Translations under genes and position numbers: made by a program
Shown here: positions 11,265 to 22,504 of the stretch, piece by piece
How the letters are laid out: each line of letters begins with the position of its first letter
How positions within the stretch are numbered: the first letter of the stretch is position 1
Assembly: GCA_963971405.1 (NCBI GenBank)
Contig: OZ020486.1
Coordinates: 6,781,419-6,845,418, forward strand
Reading direction: 5' to 3'
Length of the DNA: 64,000 nt
DNA from: Psococerastis gibbosa
Lineage: Eukaryota > Arthropoda > Insecta > Psocodea > Psocidae
The notes under the pieces: model-generated
Databases searched by the model: none
The model's input: only the letters and a program-made list of their open reading frames with translations
What the model was told of the DNA's origin: nothing

Positions 11265-11445
11265 TTAAATAAATAAGGACTTTTTGTTGTTCTATTACTA
11301 AGCCAACCTAGCGGAGACAGGGCTGTAAAACCCTCTCCTACACTCAACTAGGATGGCCCGGGACCGCATGCTTTACATGCCCTCCGAAGCATGGCCAGAA
11401 AATGTAGGAAGTGTAGGACTCGAACCAGCAACCCTTGAGTATTTT
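11265..11445 (-). mobile_element. SINE-A copy 2, inside family T copy 4
   Basis: The tail AAATAAATAAGGACTTTTTG, the AGCCAACCTAGCGGAG body and the head up to the B box (GGACTCGAACCAGCAAC on this strand) are present. The rest of the tRNA-like head is missing. It lies between ATTTTTAATTAAAATT and ATTTTATTTTTTTGCC of the host element. Confidence 0.7.
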
Positions 11446-11769
11446 ATTTTATTTTTTTGCCTCTAGAATTAAACCATAAAGTAGCAAGTGACCTATTAGG
11501 TTTTGTTAACATTAATAACGACTAAAATATATGTGAATTTAAAAATAAGCAAATGGAGCCAATGGTTTTTGCAATTTTTGGGAGTCATTTGAAGGATAAA
11601 ATTGAGTTGGCCCAAAATAAAAGAAATTTTCCCGAAATACAATTTTTGTGAACCAAGTAGTTAGCCCATAAATCGACGAACAGACAGACAGACAGACAGA
11701 TATTTTGTCAAAATCACTTTGTTTGGTTCTTGGGACTTCAAAACTTATAAATCCACTGAAATCTCGTAA

Positions 11770-11911
11770 GGCGCTTATTCCACCTACGTCAATAGTCAAT
11801 AGTAAATGTGGTATTGACGTTTTAGCAGACATTAAAGACAATCTAAAAATGTCTGATACCCCGTCAATATCACATTTACTATTGACTATTGACGTAGGTG
11901 GAATATGCGCC
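11770..11911. mobile_element. Foldback element FB1-a with 3-bp TSD
   Basis: The two arms are inverted copies of about 50-60 bp (GGCGCTTATTCCACCTACG ... CGTAGGTGGAATATGCGCC), joined by a core containing TTAGCAGACATT. The direct repeat TAA flanks it (11767-11769, 11912-11914) inside family T copy 4. There the consensus target reads as an uninterrupted ATCTCGGAATCG, so the insertion is directly visible. Confidence 0.8.
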
Positions 11912-11988
11912 TAATCGAAAATTTCGACCATCACTTTCCTTTCACGAACGTATAAATAGAACAGGAAAAGTATCTAAAGACCAACTAC

Positions 11989-12104
11989 CCGACCACGATA
12001 GGATGGCACTTGGAACAGTTATAAAAATCGAATAAACTCGGTGTTCCGCTTATGCAAGGTTTCGAATAAACAAAGTGTTCCAAGTGCCATCCTATCGTGG
12101 TCGG
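11989..12104. repeat. Small foldback, 29-bp inverted ends
   Basis: CCGACCACGATAGGATGGCA at the left is mirrored by TGCCATCCTATCGTGGTCGG at the right, with the match extending to ACTTGGAACA. The loop is about 58 bp. It shares no ends with the FB1 or FB2 families. Confidence 0.75.
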
Positions 12105-12539
12105 ATAGTATATGTTGGATTTTCTCAGAAAAGCAAATCCCATTCTCGAGCAGTAAGCAAAGTCTTAAATTAGGTGAACCCATTTATACCCTTTATGTCG
12201 TATTTTGGGGAAGGGGGGGGGGAGGTTAGATAATAGGCCGCACGTAAATTTAATCCAATGGGACGCGTTGTTGGCGGAGTAGAATTGGGGGGTGGGCAAG
12301 GTATAAACGGGGCTTTATTACTGTAATGTCTCCTGGGGAATAACGGATGAATGCGCCTTTATTATTGCTTTCATATTGTATAATGTCTCAAGGGAGAAAT
12401 GAATCACGTTGAATTTTCCACAGAACTCCATCCGAGTACTTTCTGTACATGAGGTAACATAGGGGACAATTTCAACCATTGTTAGGAAAAATATGAATGA
12501 ATGAATGAACATGTATTGAATATAAAAAAACTGTATTCA
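12105..12539. other. No recognised feature
   Basis: This stretch contains a G-run at 12213-12222 and small ATGAATG repeats (12493-12510) but no gene or repeat family that I can place. Confidence 0.4.
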
Positions 12540-12900
12540 CAATAATTTTAAGGCCATGCTAGTAGACCTATAACAATTTTCCTGCCTTAAAACTAAAATA
12601 AATAAAAATACAATTAGACATACAAGCTATTAAGCTATTAAGCATATTAATAACAAATCTCTCATAAACACAGTCTAGTCCGCTATTTCAAATAAGGATT
12701 CCAACCCTTCCCGTCTCATCAGCCACTCCTGGACAAATTTGGAAAGTTTATTTATTGACAGAGACCCAGGACAAATATCTAGCTAGTACGTTAAATAATT
12801 TTGGTGCTATATATTGATAGGATTTGGTATAAGTTGCTATGTATGCTCTAGGTACTACAAGGTGTTCAATTCTTCTCAATATCACCATGACTATGGTCAT
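12540..12900 (-). mobile_element. LINE ORF2 C-terminus and 3' UTR remnant (CR1/L2-like)
   Basis: The minus strand near 12780-12880 encodes LVVPRAYIATYTKSYQYIAP followed by KLFNVL. This corresponds to the common LINE C-terminal pattern (basic-Ser-Phe-x-Tyr-x-h-P-x-LWNxLP). It then runs into stops and AT-rich 3' UTR-like DNA. No reverse transcriptase domain remains. Confidence 0.45.
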
Positions 12901-13160
12901 AGATACTGTAATTTTCAGTAGAGTAAGACTAAAGTATTCAAGGTAATAAGCGCAATTTGTGTTTTGATCGTATACGGGCTGCTAAAGCCCATCGATAATT
13001 ATAAATATTTTTTTACATGTTGTATTGTATATTACTGTATTGGGGGAAAATAAAAATTTAATTACATTGAATTGAAAAAACTTATGCGAAAAATCGTGCG
13101 AACGATTGAGATTGTGTGATGTATCAGTTGATAGCTCCTTGACACCCGGAAGGGGTTATT
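12901..13160. other. AT-rich sequence, possible LINE 3' end
   Basis: A GCTAAAGCCCATCG block is followed by ATATTACTGTATTGGGGGAAAATAAAAATT (described in part). This resembles the 3' end at 42990-43130, where GCCCAT and GGAAATAAA also occur. It is too short to classify. Confidence 0.3.
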
Positions 13161-13650
13161 AACAAGGTAGATATAGATGAAGAAGATAGTAGAATGGGAT
13201 ATTTCAAATAATGAAGCAGTAGAATCTGGGCTGATAGGCCGTGGTCGATATGATATAGGCCTAGTATTTTCATCATCTGCCGTCGACACCTTCAGTTGCC
13301 CTAAATTACTAATATTTTGTCCAATCGTTTTAAGTGGCTGTTACATAATTTCAAAGTGTAGATGAACATTCCTTCAAATTACTTATTACTCATGAGTTGT
13401 TGTAACCGTATTCCTTTTTGAGGGCGAGAATTCGCTCGCTACCAACACAACGTCCAGGTATAAATTTCAGAGCACAGCCCCCTACCCAGTCACTCGCTAC
13501 GGAGCCACCGAGGCACAACCTTCGAAGTCTACCGCAGCGCCACTGAAGATATCGACCGCAGATGTTGACAAAACGTTTAGAAGTTCACTTTCATATCGAC
13601 CACGGTCCATTAGCCCGGATTCTACTGGTTCTTCGTAAGACTCCGGCCGT
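13161..13650. mobile_element. Repeat G, copy 1: element with long inverted ends
   Basis: The left block GAAGCAGTAGAATCTGGGCT plus GGCCGTGGTCGATATGA (13198-13255) is mirrored by TCATATCGACCACGG plus GCCCGGATTCTACTGGTTCT (13592-13635). Between them is a host-like sequence with ACTGAAGATATCGACCGCAG. Other copies are at 32316-32630 and half at 49290-49450. It is a non-autonomous DNA element or a large foldback. Confidence 0.55.
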
Positions 13651-14369
13651 GAAATCCTTTGCAGTTACGTAGTCCTTTTGTAACTATAGTGCCTTTTATA
13701 CTATTTTAATACAAGCTAGAAACAATAATCGAACCCTATTAGAGTAATTTCACGTACTATATTACAAAGCTTAAGAAAATGTGGAAGAAGTCCGTTAAGG
13801 TATAAGGAGGTGGGGGGGGGGGAATACCCCCTCTTAACAAAAACGGGGGAGAACGGGGGAGTCTCAAGTTAATAGCTTCCCCTTTCTTACTTAAGTACCT
13901 CAGTTATCTCTAAATGATGAGGGCTACGACGTTTTCTATATTCTTCGCCGTTAGATTAAGGATAATCTAGCCATCTTATTATAATAATTGATGGATATCG
14001 TTAATTACAAAATCAATATAGTGGCAGGAGAGGGGAGAGGAGTGGGAGGTTTGTAGGTAGTATTAAGACTTTAGAGTGCAGTCTAAACCTCTTAAGGTAG
14101 TATTATTTCACAAAGGGTTAGTTTTAATAGTATTACACCATTGCCATGAGCCGTTACCAATAAAGTCAAGAAGACCTGAATCAAGTACCATATGCATGTC
14201 AATAGTGAATCATTATAATTCGCTATTGAGGGCTCGAAGAGAAAAAGGTTTGACAACCACTAGTCTATACTCGAAGTGCTATATTAGTATTAGATCTGGG
14301 ACGAGAAACATTTGTAGCGCTGTAGTTAATCATATATGTATACGTATAGGTCTACTCAAGAACTGAAGA
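13651..14369. other. No recognised feature
   Basis: The stretch includes a G-run (13812-13821) and an A/G-rich stretch at 14029-14045. The 96-codon open frame at 14076-14366 has no family resemblance. Confidence 0.4.
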
Positions 14370-14465
14370 GGAAGATCAAGGACCGAGTAAACTGGAGGAC
14401 GATATGCAGGGAGTTGCTGCCAACCAATCGCTAAGATTGTAACCTTAAGAAAGAAGAAGATAGGC
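14370..14465 (+). mobile_element. LINE 3' scrap with GAA tail
   Basis: GTTGCTGCCAACCA and GTAACCTTAAGAAAGAAGAAG match the end of the LINE remnant at 18890-19320 (GTTGCTGCCAACCAGCC, TGTAACTTGAAGAGAGAGA). Only the last 100 bp of the element are present. Confidence 0.5.
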
Positions 14466-14526
14466 TTACTGTGTTTTAGCTCCGTCTATACATCGTGAGT
14501 AGGCTAGCATGTAGCTAGCCCACCAG

Positions 14527-14694
14527 CAGCCTGATCGAGGCGATTATAATACCGGTATTTATTTAATCTCCTGGTAATAAAAATGTAAACAAACAAATTT
14601 TGAATAGCACTTTCCATTACAAAATTATCTTGTTTACATTTTTACTACCAGGGATTAAATAAATACCGGTATTACAATCGCCTCGATCAGCCTG
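14527..14694. mobile_element. Foldback element FB2-a with CAG target duplication
   Basis: The left end is CAGCCTGATCGAGGCGATTA and the right end TAC AATCGCCTCGATCAGCCTG. The inner arms ATACCGGTATTTATTTAATC and ATGTAAACAA are also mirrored. CAG flanks both sides (14524-14526, 14695-14697). The loop TTTTGAATAGCACTTTCCAT is shared with 19056-19208. Confidence 0.78.
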
Positions 14695-14697
14695 CAG

Positions 14698-15766
14698 TTT
14701 GGCCAAAAAAAAAAAAATCAACAGCCTGTCGCCTATAAGCGGAGCTGTAGTAACTTATAGTGTTGAAACAAACAAGCATCATCAGTTAACTAATACAATA
14801 AATCAACACAATAGAAGTGTTGTCAAATATGATGATAGGATCCGAACCAACAAACACAGAGCTAAATCAATAACAATGTCAACTGTTTCTTTGTCGTAAA
14901 ACTTAATTAAACACAGCCTTTTGTGTACGCTGTTGTAACTGCGGGCATATTTTCCCTGGCTTTGTTCTCTGTCCGTAGTAATTCAGCAGGTGATATTTTA
15001 CTCCCCCGAATTTGCCTAATTTGTTTAAAATTTTACGATGTACATGCCTGTGTCACCGCGTAGTGTTAATTTTTGTTTTTTATACCAGCTTTGTTTTGTT
15101 GTTCGAAACAATCGCTAAAAATGCCGTACGACATTTAAAAGAAACTGATGCTAATAGCTTCTCATGACTGCGAGGTTTTACGTAAAATCTAAAGAAATAA
15201 AAAGTAAGATAACCATGACACCGCGATTTTGAAACCTTATTGGGTTCTATAGGTATAGCTACGAGTATATATTTGGACCTTAGACAATTTGGGATTCCAA
15301 ATTCAGACAATGTTATGTTTTTACAACGAAATTAAAAGTGAGATAGGCGAATTCAAAGTCAGCCTTCGAGAAATTTTAATGTTTAAAAACGTTGATACCT
15401 CCCTTAATCCCATTACAATGCATTAATCCTATAATTTTTGTCGGTCTAAAAAAAATTATAGAATTAAGCCGCTGTTTACCCTAAGAGATTTTTTCGCGCC
15501 AATTTTCTTTACTCCATGTTGATTGAAAATGAGTCCAGGTGGTCACAGTAGGTAGCAACATGAACGCATGAAAAGGCGGGGGAGTCATACTTGTCGGCTC
15601 CGCCGTGTTTAAATGCATAGGGGTGCCGTGTAGTATTTTCCTTCTCAAGCAATTGTGGGAGCTACCCTTGGTCATATTTTCTTGGTCGCATACTAAACTA
15701 TTTTGTTTGGTGTAGAAAAGAAGGCGCACCCAAACGATGGGTACAAACTAGTAACTACCCTATCTA
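14698..15766. other. Intronic stretch without a recognised feature
   Basis: This is AT-rich DNA with short open frames on both strands that show no family resemblance and no splice context. Confidence 0.4.
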
Positions 15767-16030
15767 CTTTCTTCTTCTTCTTCTTCTTCTCCTTCTTTTT
15801 TTTCTTCTTCTTCTTCTTTTTTTTCTTCTTCTGCTTCTTCCTCTACTTCTTCTGCTTCTTCTTCTTCTTGTTCTTCTTCTTGTTCTTCTTTAGGCTTTAG
15901 TCTGCCCGGCAACACTCCTCCAGTCATCTCGGTTTCGGAAGACGCTCCACCATCTACGAACTACGAACTCCCAACTCGCAGAGGTTGGTTTCTAATTCGT
16001 CTTTCCAGCGACGTTCCTACATTGCAATTG
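15767..16030 (-). mobile_element. LINE 3' end, family LG, with long TTC (GAA) tail
   Basis: On the minus strand the element ends in an impure GAA microsatellite (15767-15890). It is preceded by a block shared with 27640-27945 and 58230-58440, with GTCATCTCGGTTT and GACGCTCCACCATC on this strand. A poly-Phe open frame on the + strand here is an artefact of the TTC repeat. Confidence 0.55.
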
Positions 16031-16424
16031 CCCTATACTCTACTCTACTCTATTGGTCTATTGACTGTTTACCTGATTTACGAATAACAAGAGCTTCCAG
16101 TACTTAATTTTGTACGGATAAACTGCTGCCTTCAGGTATTTGTGGCAGAATGACGTGAGAGAGGATAAGGTGGGGAGCCATCCCTTATTATTAATCTCAT
16201 GGTCATTGGCATTATCGAAAACCACTTTTGGTTTGCATCCCTCACCTCGCCCTCCCATGCCTCGCCCTCCCTCCTCTCTCACATGTTTTGAATGTTACCT
16301 ACTTCTGCTCCTGAATTTCAATTTATTGGAGATGCCATTTGATTACACTATTCAATTGATATGCTACTTAATAGAATCAGATAGTTTACCTTAGAGATCT
16401 ACATCACACTCAAACCTGATTAAG
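16031..16424. other. No recognised feature
   Basis: A CTCTACTCTACTCTA tract (16037-16050) and a C-rich stretch at 16240-16280 are present. No gene or repeat family is placed here. Confidence 0.4.
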
Positions 16425-16600
16425 TCACGTTTATGCTCACGCCCGTTACATATCAATGGTAAGCATGTCTCAGGTAGTAGATTGTCGATAGAAGTCAGTG
16501 TGGGTTGACGTCGAGGATGTATATACCAGTTTACTAGCGGCCAAAATTCAAACTGATACAATTCCAATAATGTCTCAAAATTTCAATGGGTTTACGCCAA
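16425..16600 (+). repeat. Repeat C, diverged copy 2
   Basis: TCAATGGTAAGCATGTCTCAG, GTTGACGTCGAGGATGTATA and TACCAGTTTACTAGCGGCC (each read in parts) keep the order of repeat C. The tail is changed to TTCAATGGGTTTACGCCAATG, the last letters of which resemble the hAT-like element end. Confidence 0.5.
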
Positions 16601-17795
16601 TGAAAAACCCTTCAAAATATAGTAATAAATCGTGTTCTGTTTAGGAGAGATGTGTCATTTACTCCTGGCAACGATATTTTTTTTATTATAATTTCTGGTT
16701 CCACCTGCCACGTCTTGTCATTTAGTTAAACCAATCCACTAACCTAGACACAGACATGGCCTACATGTTTTAAGTATATGGGACATTGTGATGTAATTTT
16801 TTTTCCAAATAAATAAAATCATAAAATAACAAAATTAAAGATGGCTTTGAACGTTTCCAAGCAACAACGAATCTCGTCGTGTTTTGATTGGTCGAAAACC
16901 CCGAGAAATTCAACCACCAGAGATTTAAAAAAATATCCTTGGTGGGACCGAATGTCCCATTTCTCTCATACAGTTGGCCTACCTCTGTTTTGAACGAGTG
17001 GACAATTTTCCCCTTTTATGTATATATCCAGGATCCGCCCCTGCGGACTCTCACTTACCAGGGCTTTTGGTGACGTACTGTAGCCTATGTGCAATGGTAC
17101 ATGAGTAACTAGGCCTAGGTAATTTTGCTGGGGGGCAAAAAGGTTCCCGACCCCTGTCTAACTCTAGCCGAAATTCCACAAGACCATTTTGACCATACTC
17201 CAGTCTCCAGCGCGTTTCTAAAAGTTGGTGATTCGGTTGCGCGGGGCAGACATTCAGGCAAACTAACAGATTCATTTCATTTAGACGAAAAAAGAGAAAT
17301 TGAATAATTCTGGAAATTGACAATAAGAACAAATCACATCAAAAGCGATCCACAACCTTTTTTTTTAGTTTACATCTGAAATGCTGCTGTGGTACTATAG
17401 TAATTTGCAAATACAAATCATTACTTTCACAATATAAAGGATGTATTGTTTCACAGTTTCCAAAGTTCAATATACTCTATTATATTGTAGCTTAGTTTAA
17501 TAGTGTGGAGAAGATAATAATAAAGGAATCTGATTATGAAGATAAGGCAATTTGTAGTACTAAACTACGCACCATCCCGGATCAATAAAACCTACCAAGA
17601 ATGAGATGAACATTATTAAACATCCCCTGATATATAGATAAAACTAGATCGGTGAAGCAGTATTAAAACAGGATGCAGAGACTTGTTTTTCTGGTTCCGA
17701 CAACAGAGCTGAGGCAGAATAAAAATTAGTTGGTTGCTGAAGCTCGAGGGTGGGTTGAGACAAACGAGGAGACTGCTGACGAGCTTACGCTAATG
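16601..17795. other. Intronic stretch without a recognised feature
   Basis: No repeat family or gene is seen. Open frames of 60-93 codons on both strands at 16888-17332 overlap one another and lack motifs. Confidence 0.4.
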
Positions 17796-18870
17796 AAGAG
17801 TAACGTTCCCGATGTAGTTTTTACAGACCCTGACCTCAACTTTGTAGTCGGGAAAATTGACTTTATTAATAGAGATATATTCGCCGTCTTTTGCGTCTTG
17901 TTTAGTTGCTAAGTCTCGGAACTATATTAATAAAGATGAATTTCCCGTCTTGTGCAGAATAAGCAGCTAATGATAGATGAAATATGGTATAGGGAAGATT
18001 ATAGGTTCAATTTCCTAAACTCCTAATACTAACCAAGAGTAACGTTCCCGAATCCCGATGTAGTTTTTACAGACCCTTGACTTTATTAATAGAGATATAT
18101 TCGCCGTCGTTTATGTCTTGTTTAGTTTTTAAGTCTCAGGAAACTGGGCGATATTAATAAAGATGAATTTACCGTATCGTGCAGTATAGCAGCTAATGAT
18201 CTACATCTAGTTTTTAGAATATGTACAGGGAAGATTAGGTTCGATTTCTTAAACTCTGAATACTAACGAATAAAAGTCTAGAAGAGTAACATTCCCGAAT
18301 CCCGATGTAGTTTTTACAGACCCTTGACTTTATTAATTATATTCACCGACGTCTACGTCTTGTTTAGACGTCAAGTCTCAGAATACTTGGCTACATTAAT
18401 AAAGATGAATTTTTCGTGTTGTGCAGTATAGCAGTTAATGATCTAGATCTACTTTTAGAATATGTATAGGGAAGATTCGGTTCGATTTCTTAAACGCCTA
18501 ATGCTAACAAAGAGTAGGTAACGTTCTCGAATCGCGATTTAGTTTTTGCAGGCCCTTGACTTTATTAATAGAGGTATATTCGCCGTCGATTATGACTTTT
18601 TTTAGAAGTTTAGTCTCAGAATACTAGGCTATATTAATAAAGATGAATTTCCCGTATCGTGCAGTATAGTAGCTAATGCTCTACATCTACTTTTAGCATA
18701 TATATAGAAAAAATTAGGCTTGATTTTAAAATACTGAAGAAGAATTCCGGATGTAGTTTTTACTGACTCTGACCGCAGTTTTCTAGTCGGGAAAATTGAC
18801 TTTATTCATGACTTTATTCATAGAGATACATTCGCCGTATTCTGTCTATTGTTTAGTATGTAGTCTCTCT
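17796..18870 (+). repeat. Tandem satellite-like block, unit about 240 bp, 4.5 copies
   Basis: The phrase AAGAGTAACGTTCCCGAT recurs near 17796, 18036, 18283, 18511 (as AGAGTAGGTAACGTTCTCG) and 18735 (decayed). That gives spacings of about 240, 247, 228 and 224 bp. Each unit contains two related sub-repeats, one around TTTATTAATAGAGATATATTCGCCGT and one around ATATTAATAAAGATGAATTTCCCGT (described in part), so the unit is itself an old dimer. The units differ by 10-20 percent by eye. Confidence 0.8.
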
Positions 18871-18879
18871 AGATTTTTT

Positions 18880-19320
18880 TTCTTTCCATATCCACTAGGA
18901 GGGCACGCTGGATCGGACACCTACTTCGGCATGATAACTTAGTCAGCTGCATCATTGAAGGGACCATGGAAGGCGTAAATCGACGGGGACGGCCACGAAA
19001 CGAATATCTCCAACAAGTTAAAAATGATTTGGGGATAACGTCCTATGTGGAGCTGCAGCCTGATCGAGGCGATTATAATTACCCTAGGATTATACCTGTA
19101 AACAAACAAATTTTGAATAGCACTTTCCATTATAAAATTATCTTGTTTACATTTTTAATACCAGGGGATTAAATAAATACCGGTATTATAATCACCTCGA
19201 TCAGGCTGCTGAAGAGGGCATGTCAAAATCGCGGAGACTGGAGACATTGCTGCAATATGTTGCTGCCAACCAGCCATCATCCGGCTGTAACTTGAAGAGA
19301 GAGACGTAGTATAAGGAAAG
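18880..19320 (+). mobile_element. LINE ORF2 C-terminal remnant split by foldback FB2-b
   Basis: The frame before 19055 reads RRARWIGHLLRHDNLVSC and then RRGRPRNEYLQQVKNDLGI, the classic basic C-terminus of RTE/CR1-like LINEs. The foldback at 19056-19208 interrupts it. After the element the frame resumes as KRACQNRGDWR. Taking out the foldback and one CTG leaves the reading frame continuous across the site. The 3' end carries GTTGCTGCCAACCA as in 14370-14465. Confidence 0.7.
19056..19208. mobile_element. Foldback element FB2-b with CTG target duplication
   Basis: The ends are CAGCCTGATCGAGGCGATTA and ATAATCACCTCGATCAGGCTG (in part). The flank CTG is duplicated (19053-19055, 19209-19211). The left arm has lost about 20 bp relative to FB2-a. 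It is inserted in the LINE remnant at 18880-19320. Confidence 0.8.
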
Positions 19321-19781
19321 CTTCGTGATGGCCAAAATCAGACTTTAAATTTTTAGACCTGAAAACGTTTCAGGTAATCAGCGATTTGGATAGGTATTTA
19401 CTGTACCATCAAGGAAAATTCTGCCTCAATTCTGTTCGTTTCATGGCGCCAAAAGTGGCGATCTATCGCCTTTTACTATCGGAACAAGTCAAAAGCTTTT
19501 AAACTGTGTCTTAGGGGTGTAAAAGGTATTAATATAAAGTCATAAATACTGAGATAACGGGAAACTCGTTATATGCAACTTAAACTGCTGACTCTTTGTT
19601 CGTGTGCTGAAAAGTCAACTTCACATTTACAGTTAGTACTTATATTAAGCTTATCTTCTCACAATATACGCTCCATTAATTACTTAATGTCTCTTGTACC
19701 GCACTAATAAACTGAATTTAATAAATAGTGTGCTTTTAACGCCGAGCTTATGAACTGTTATATTGGAAACAATTGCCTTTT
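19321..19781. other. No recognised feature
   Basis: Apart from a short family T end-like phrase (GTATAAGGAAAGCTTCGTGA near 19311), nothing is recognised. Confidence 0.4.
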
Positions 19782-20181
19782 GGTGCGGTTTCCACCGACC
19801 GGCTAGGGCTAAATACAAATACGGTGACGTGGTAACAGACATTCAAGACTTAGGCGGGGTTTTCAACGACCTCGCATTGCAGAATGCACATGACATTGAC
19901 GGAAATGTTTGTTTTCCTCTATGCCATAGCTAAAATCAATGATCATAGAGTAAAATCACAAGCAAGCAAACTAAAATTAAAAAATTGCCTCATTGGATAT
20001 GTTAATTACAAACATTTTAATAGATTTCTATAAAAAGAAAAACAAACATTTCCGTCAATGTCATATGCATTCTGCAATGCAAGGTCGGTGGAAACTTCGC
20101 CTAAGTCTTGAATGTCTGTTACCATATTACCGTCTATACCGAATTTGTATTTAGCCCTAGCCGGTCGGTGGAAACCCCGCC
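19782..20181. mobile_element. Foldback element FB1-b, doubly nested arms
   Basis: The outer arms (GGTGCGGTTTCCACCGACCG to the left, CGGTCGGTGGAAACCCCGCC to the right) run through CGGTGACGTGGTAACAGACATTC. They enclose inner arms that again begin with a GGCGGGGTTTTC/GAAACTTCGCC end (19853-20101) and contain GCATTGCAGAATGC and CATTGACGGAAATG. The loop holds ATGCCATAG ... GGATATGTTAATTAC. TTT flanks both ends. The inner end-like sequences suggest that one foldback inserted at the centre of another. Confidence 0.75.
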
Positions 20182-20403
20182 TTTATGAAAGAAGAACAGT
20201 TTATATGGGAATTTAAGAAACAAGCCGATTTTCTGTTCAAGTTCACTACTCCAGCTGCATTTCCATGCAATATGTGTGGTACACCGCTCAGCCTCGGAGT
20301 TTGTGAGGGTTTGAATATAATTATGTTGACATACTTACTTCTACTTTGATTTGATTAGCAACATGACCTACGGTTGAAGCACATAATTAATATATATGTA
20401 GAC

Positions 20404-20630
20404 TCGTATCTGTACTTGGTTAAGTCATGACAGCATATTTTATTGCGTCAATGGTAAGCTTGTCTCAGTTTGTCCATTATCACGTGTAGCCGCTGTAGGT
20501 TGACATCGAGAACGTATACCAGTTTGCCAATGGGCAAAAATTCAACCGGAAACAATACACGTATTGTCCGAAATCCATGGGGTCGTTGGCATTAGACAAG
20601 GGGCCTGGGTCCCTAAAAAGTCCTTAATAT
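20404..20630 (+). repeat. Repeat C, copy 3
   Basis: It runs in order from CTCGTATCTGTACTTGGTTA through TGGTAAGCTTGTCTCAG, GTATACCAGTTTGCCAATGG and CGAAATCCATGGGGTCGTTG to GGGCCTGGGTCC. It is about 225 bp with no poly(A). Short pol III-like boxes are not clear. Confidence 0.6.
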
Positions 20631-20932
20631 ACTATATGTATGTACTGTATGTCTATACAGTTTCTTCATCCCGGGCAACCTACTGGCGCAATGAGTCATC
20701 ACGTTCGAATGCCTAGCAGTGCACAAAAAGAAACAAAAATAATTAATTAGTAATTAAACCAAAGTTAAAGTAAAAATTATAAGGAACTACTGTAGGCCTA
20801 CCGATCTAACAGAGACTAGTTGACGATTTTACTTTATACCGCCTTGTCGATTACTTGATTGTATAATTTAACAGAAATATACATTTATTTATTATTTATT
20901 TATAGTTATATTTACTTTAAAATGCCAAAATA

Positions 20933-21776
20933 AAAGAACCGGTCCGAGTTCACTCGAACATGCTTTCCAATTTATCAAAATTAGTAGATAGAGAAAATTA
21001 GTAATTTTATGGTAAATATTTTTCCTATGGTTAAATTTCAGATATCTCGAGGGGGGGGGGGTTGTCCACCTGACGTCACTGGAAGTGAGGTAAATTCCCG
21101 ATAGGTCAAACAAACACATTAATTACCACACAGCAATAATGGCAGGGCATGCAATGCATATGAGCGCGAATTCTCATCATTTTTTTCAAAAAATAATTTT
21201 TTGGGCAAAACCAAATATTTTTTTGGGAAAGCAACCTATCCGGTTTCGCTACTCAATTTAACACCTAAAACATGCTTGAAGGTAGAAATCATCGATAGAA
21301 AGGTTTCGCATTTTTTAGTCATTTTTTCATTAAAATTTAGTTATTTTTATTTTTTTACCCCCAGAAGCAAACTATCAAGGGGCAAGCGACCCCCCGCATT
21401 TTGTCAACATTAATAACGACTACAATCTACGAGAATTTAAAAGAAATCGTTGGAGCCGTTTTTGAGAAATAATTTTTTTAGACGTTTTTTTGGAGTTTTT
21501 TGAAAATAAAACCCCCCCCCAAATTGAGTTAGCCCAAAAAAAAAAATTGTCCCGAGGTATGATTTTTGTGAACCTACATGCCAAATTTCACTCAAATCCA
21601 CTGAGTAGTTTGCCCGGAAATCGACGAACAGACAGACCGACCGACAGACAGACATTTTGTAAAAACCACTTTTTTGGGTTCCTGGGACCTCAAAACGTGT
21701 AAATCCGTTGAAATCTCGGAATCGAAAATTTCGACCATCACAAAGCCTTCCTTATACTACTTATAAATTGGAAAGC
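20933..21776 (-). mobile_element. Family T element, copy 5
   Basis: It is complete, from AAAGAACCGGTCCGAGTTCA to TATAAATTGGAAAGC. It has a G-run at 21051-21061, a C-run at 21511-21519 and a short CAGA microsatellite mixed with CCGA (21628-21654). Confidence 0.72.
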
Positions 21777-21941
21777 AAAAAATTTCTGAGATGCTGCAAT
21801 AGCTTCATGTATAGTAGTAGTGTATATAATATTATTATGACCCCCAAAAACCCCAATTTCCGGGAGCAAAATAAATTTAATTGCCACCAAAAGATAGAAC
21901 AATTTATTTGTATTAGAATAGAGTGATTAATATCTCGATTA

Positions 21942-22121
21942 GGCATGCATTCCGCTGGTCAATATTCCGTCATTTGTGATTAAAAAAAACGTCTGCTACC
22001 ATATTATAACTTCATTTATAATAGATAAGTTAATTATCTACATAATAGTCTCCTTAAAACAAAAATCTCAACTTCTTTTTAAATTTCAAATGACGGAATA
22101 TTGACCAGTGGAATACACGCC
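21942..22121. mobile_element. Foldback element FB1-c
   Basis: GGCATGCATTCCGCTGGTCA at the left is mirrored by TGACCAGTGGAATACACGCC at the right; the arms continue through ATATTCCGTCATTTG. The core contains GTCTGCTACCATATTATAAC, an inverted form of the GTAGCAGAC core. The region AACTTCATTTATAATAGATAAG recalls the middle of FB1-f at 58908-59175. Confidence 0.7.
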
Positions 22122-22504
22122 TAACATACACTATGTACCTGCCGGGGCAGTACAGGTGTGGTGCGGGTAACTGAGCTTAGCTGGTTTCCATTACTGCTGA
22201 TTTATAGAGAAGTGCCCGCAGCGCTCTCTTGTGTGAGACGGGCAATTTAAAATTGGTTCGGAAATTGGCTGTTAACTAATGGAGCATGTTCATTGTGAAT
22301 GAGTCTCCATGTGGGAAACCCTATAAAGCAGCCCATGGGATATTGTAGAATTGTAATGGGTTCAATTTATTGGCAGCTAATTATTTGTCAGCAGGGGCTG
22401 GAATAGTCTCGTATATAGGTATTGTAGGTAGCAGAATATATGAAATCGTCTCCTTTGTAGCTCTGTACAACACGTTATAATTAAGTTATCTTTATTATAA
22501 TTTT

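Larger units (their letters stand above)
10940..11955 (-). mobile_element. Family T element, copy 4, diverged and twice interrupted
   Basis: An older copy keeps the order of family T, with clear substitutions throughout. It is broken by SINE-A at 11265-11445 and by a foldback at 11770-11911. The CAGA microsatellite is at 11680-11700. Confidence 0.6.

Noticed and set aside
15703..15900. 65-codon frame of almost pure Phe
   Set aside because: Translation of a TTC microsatellite at a LINE tail.
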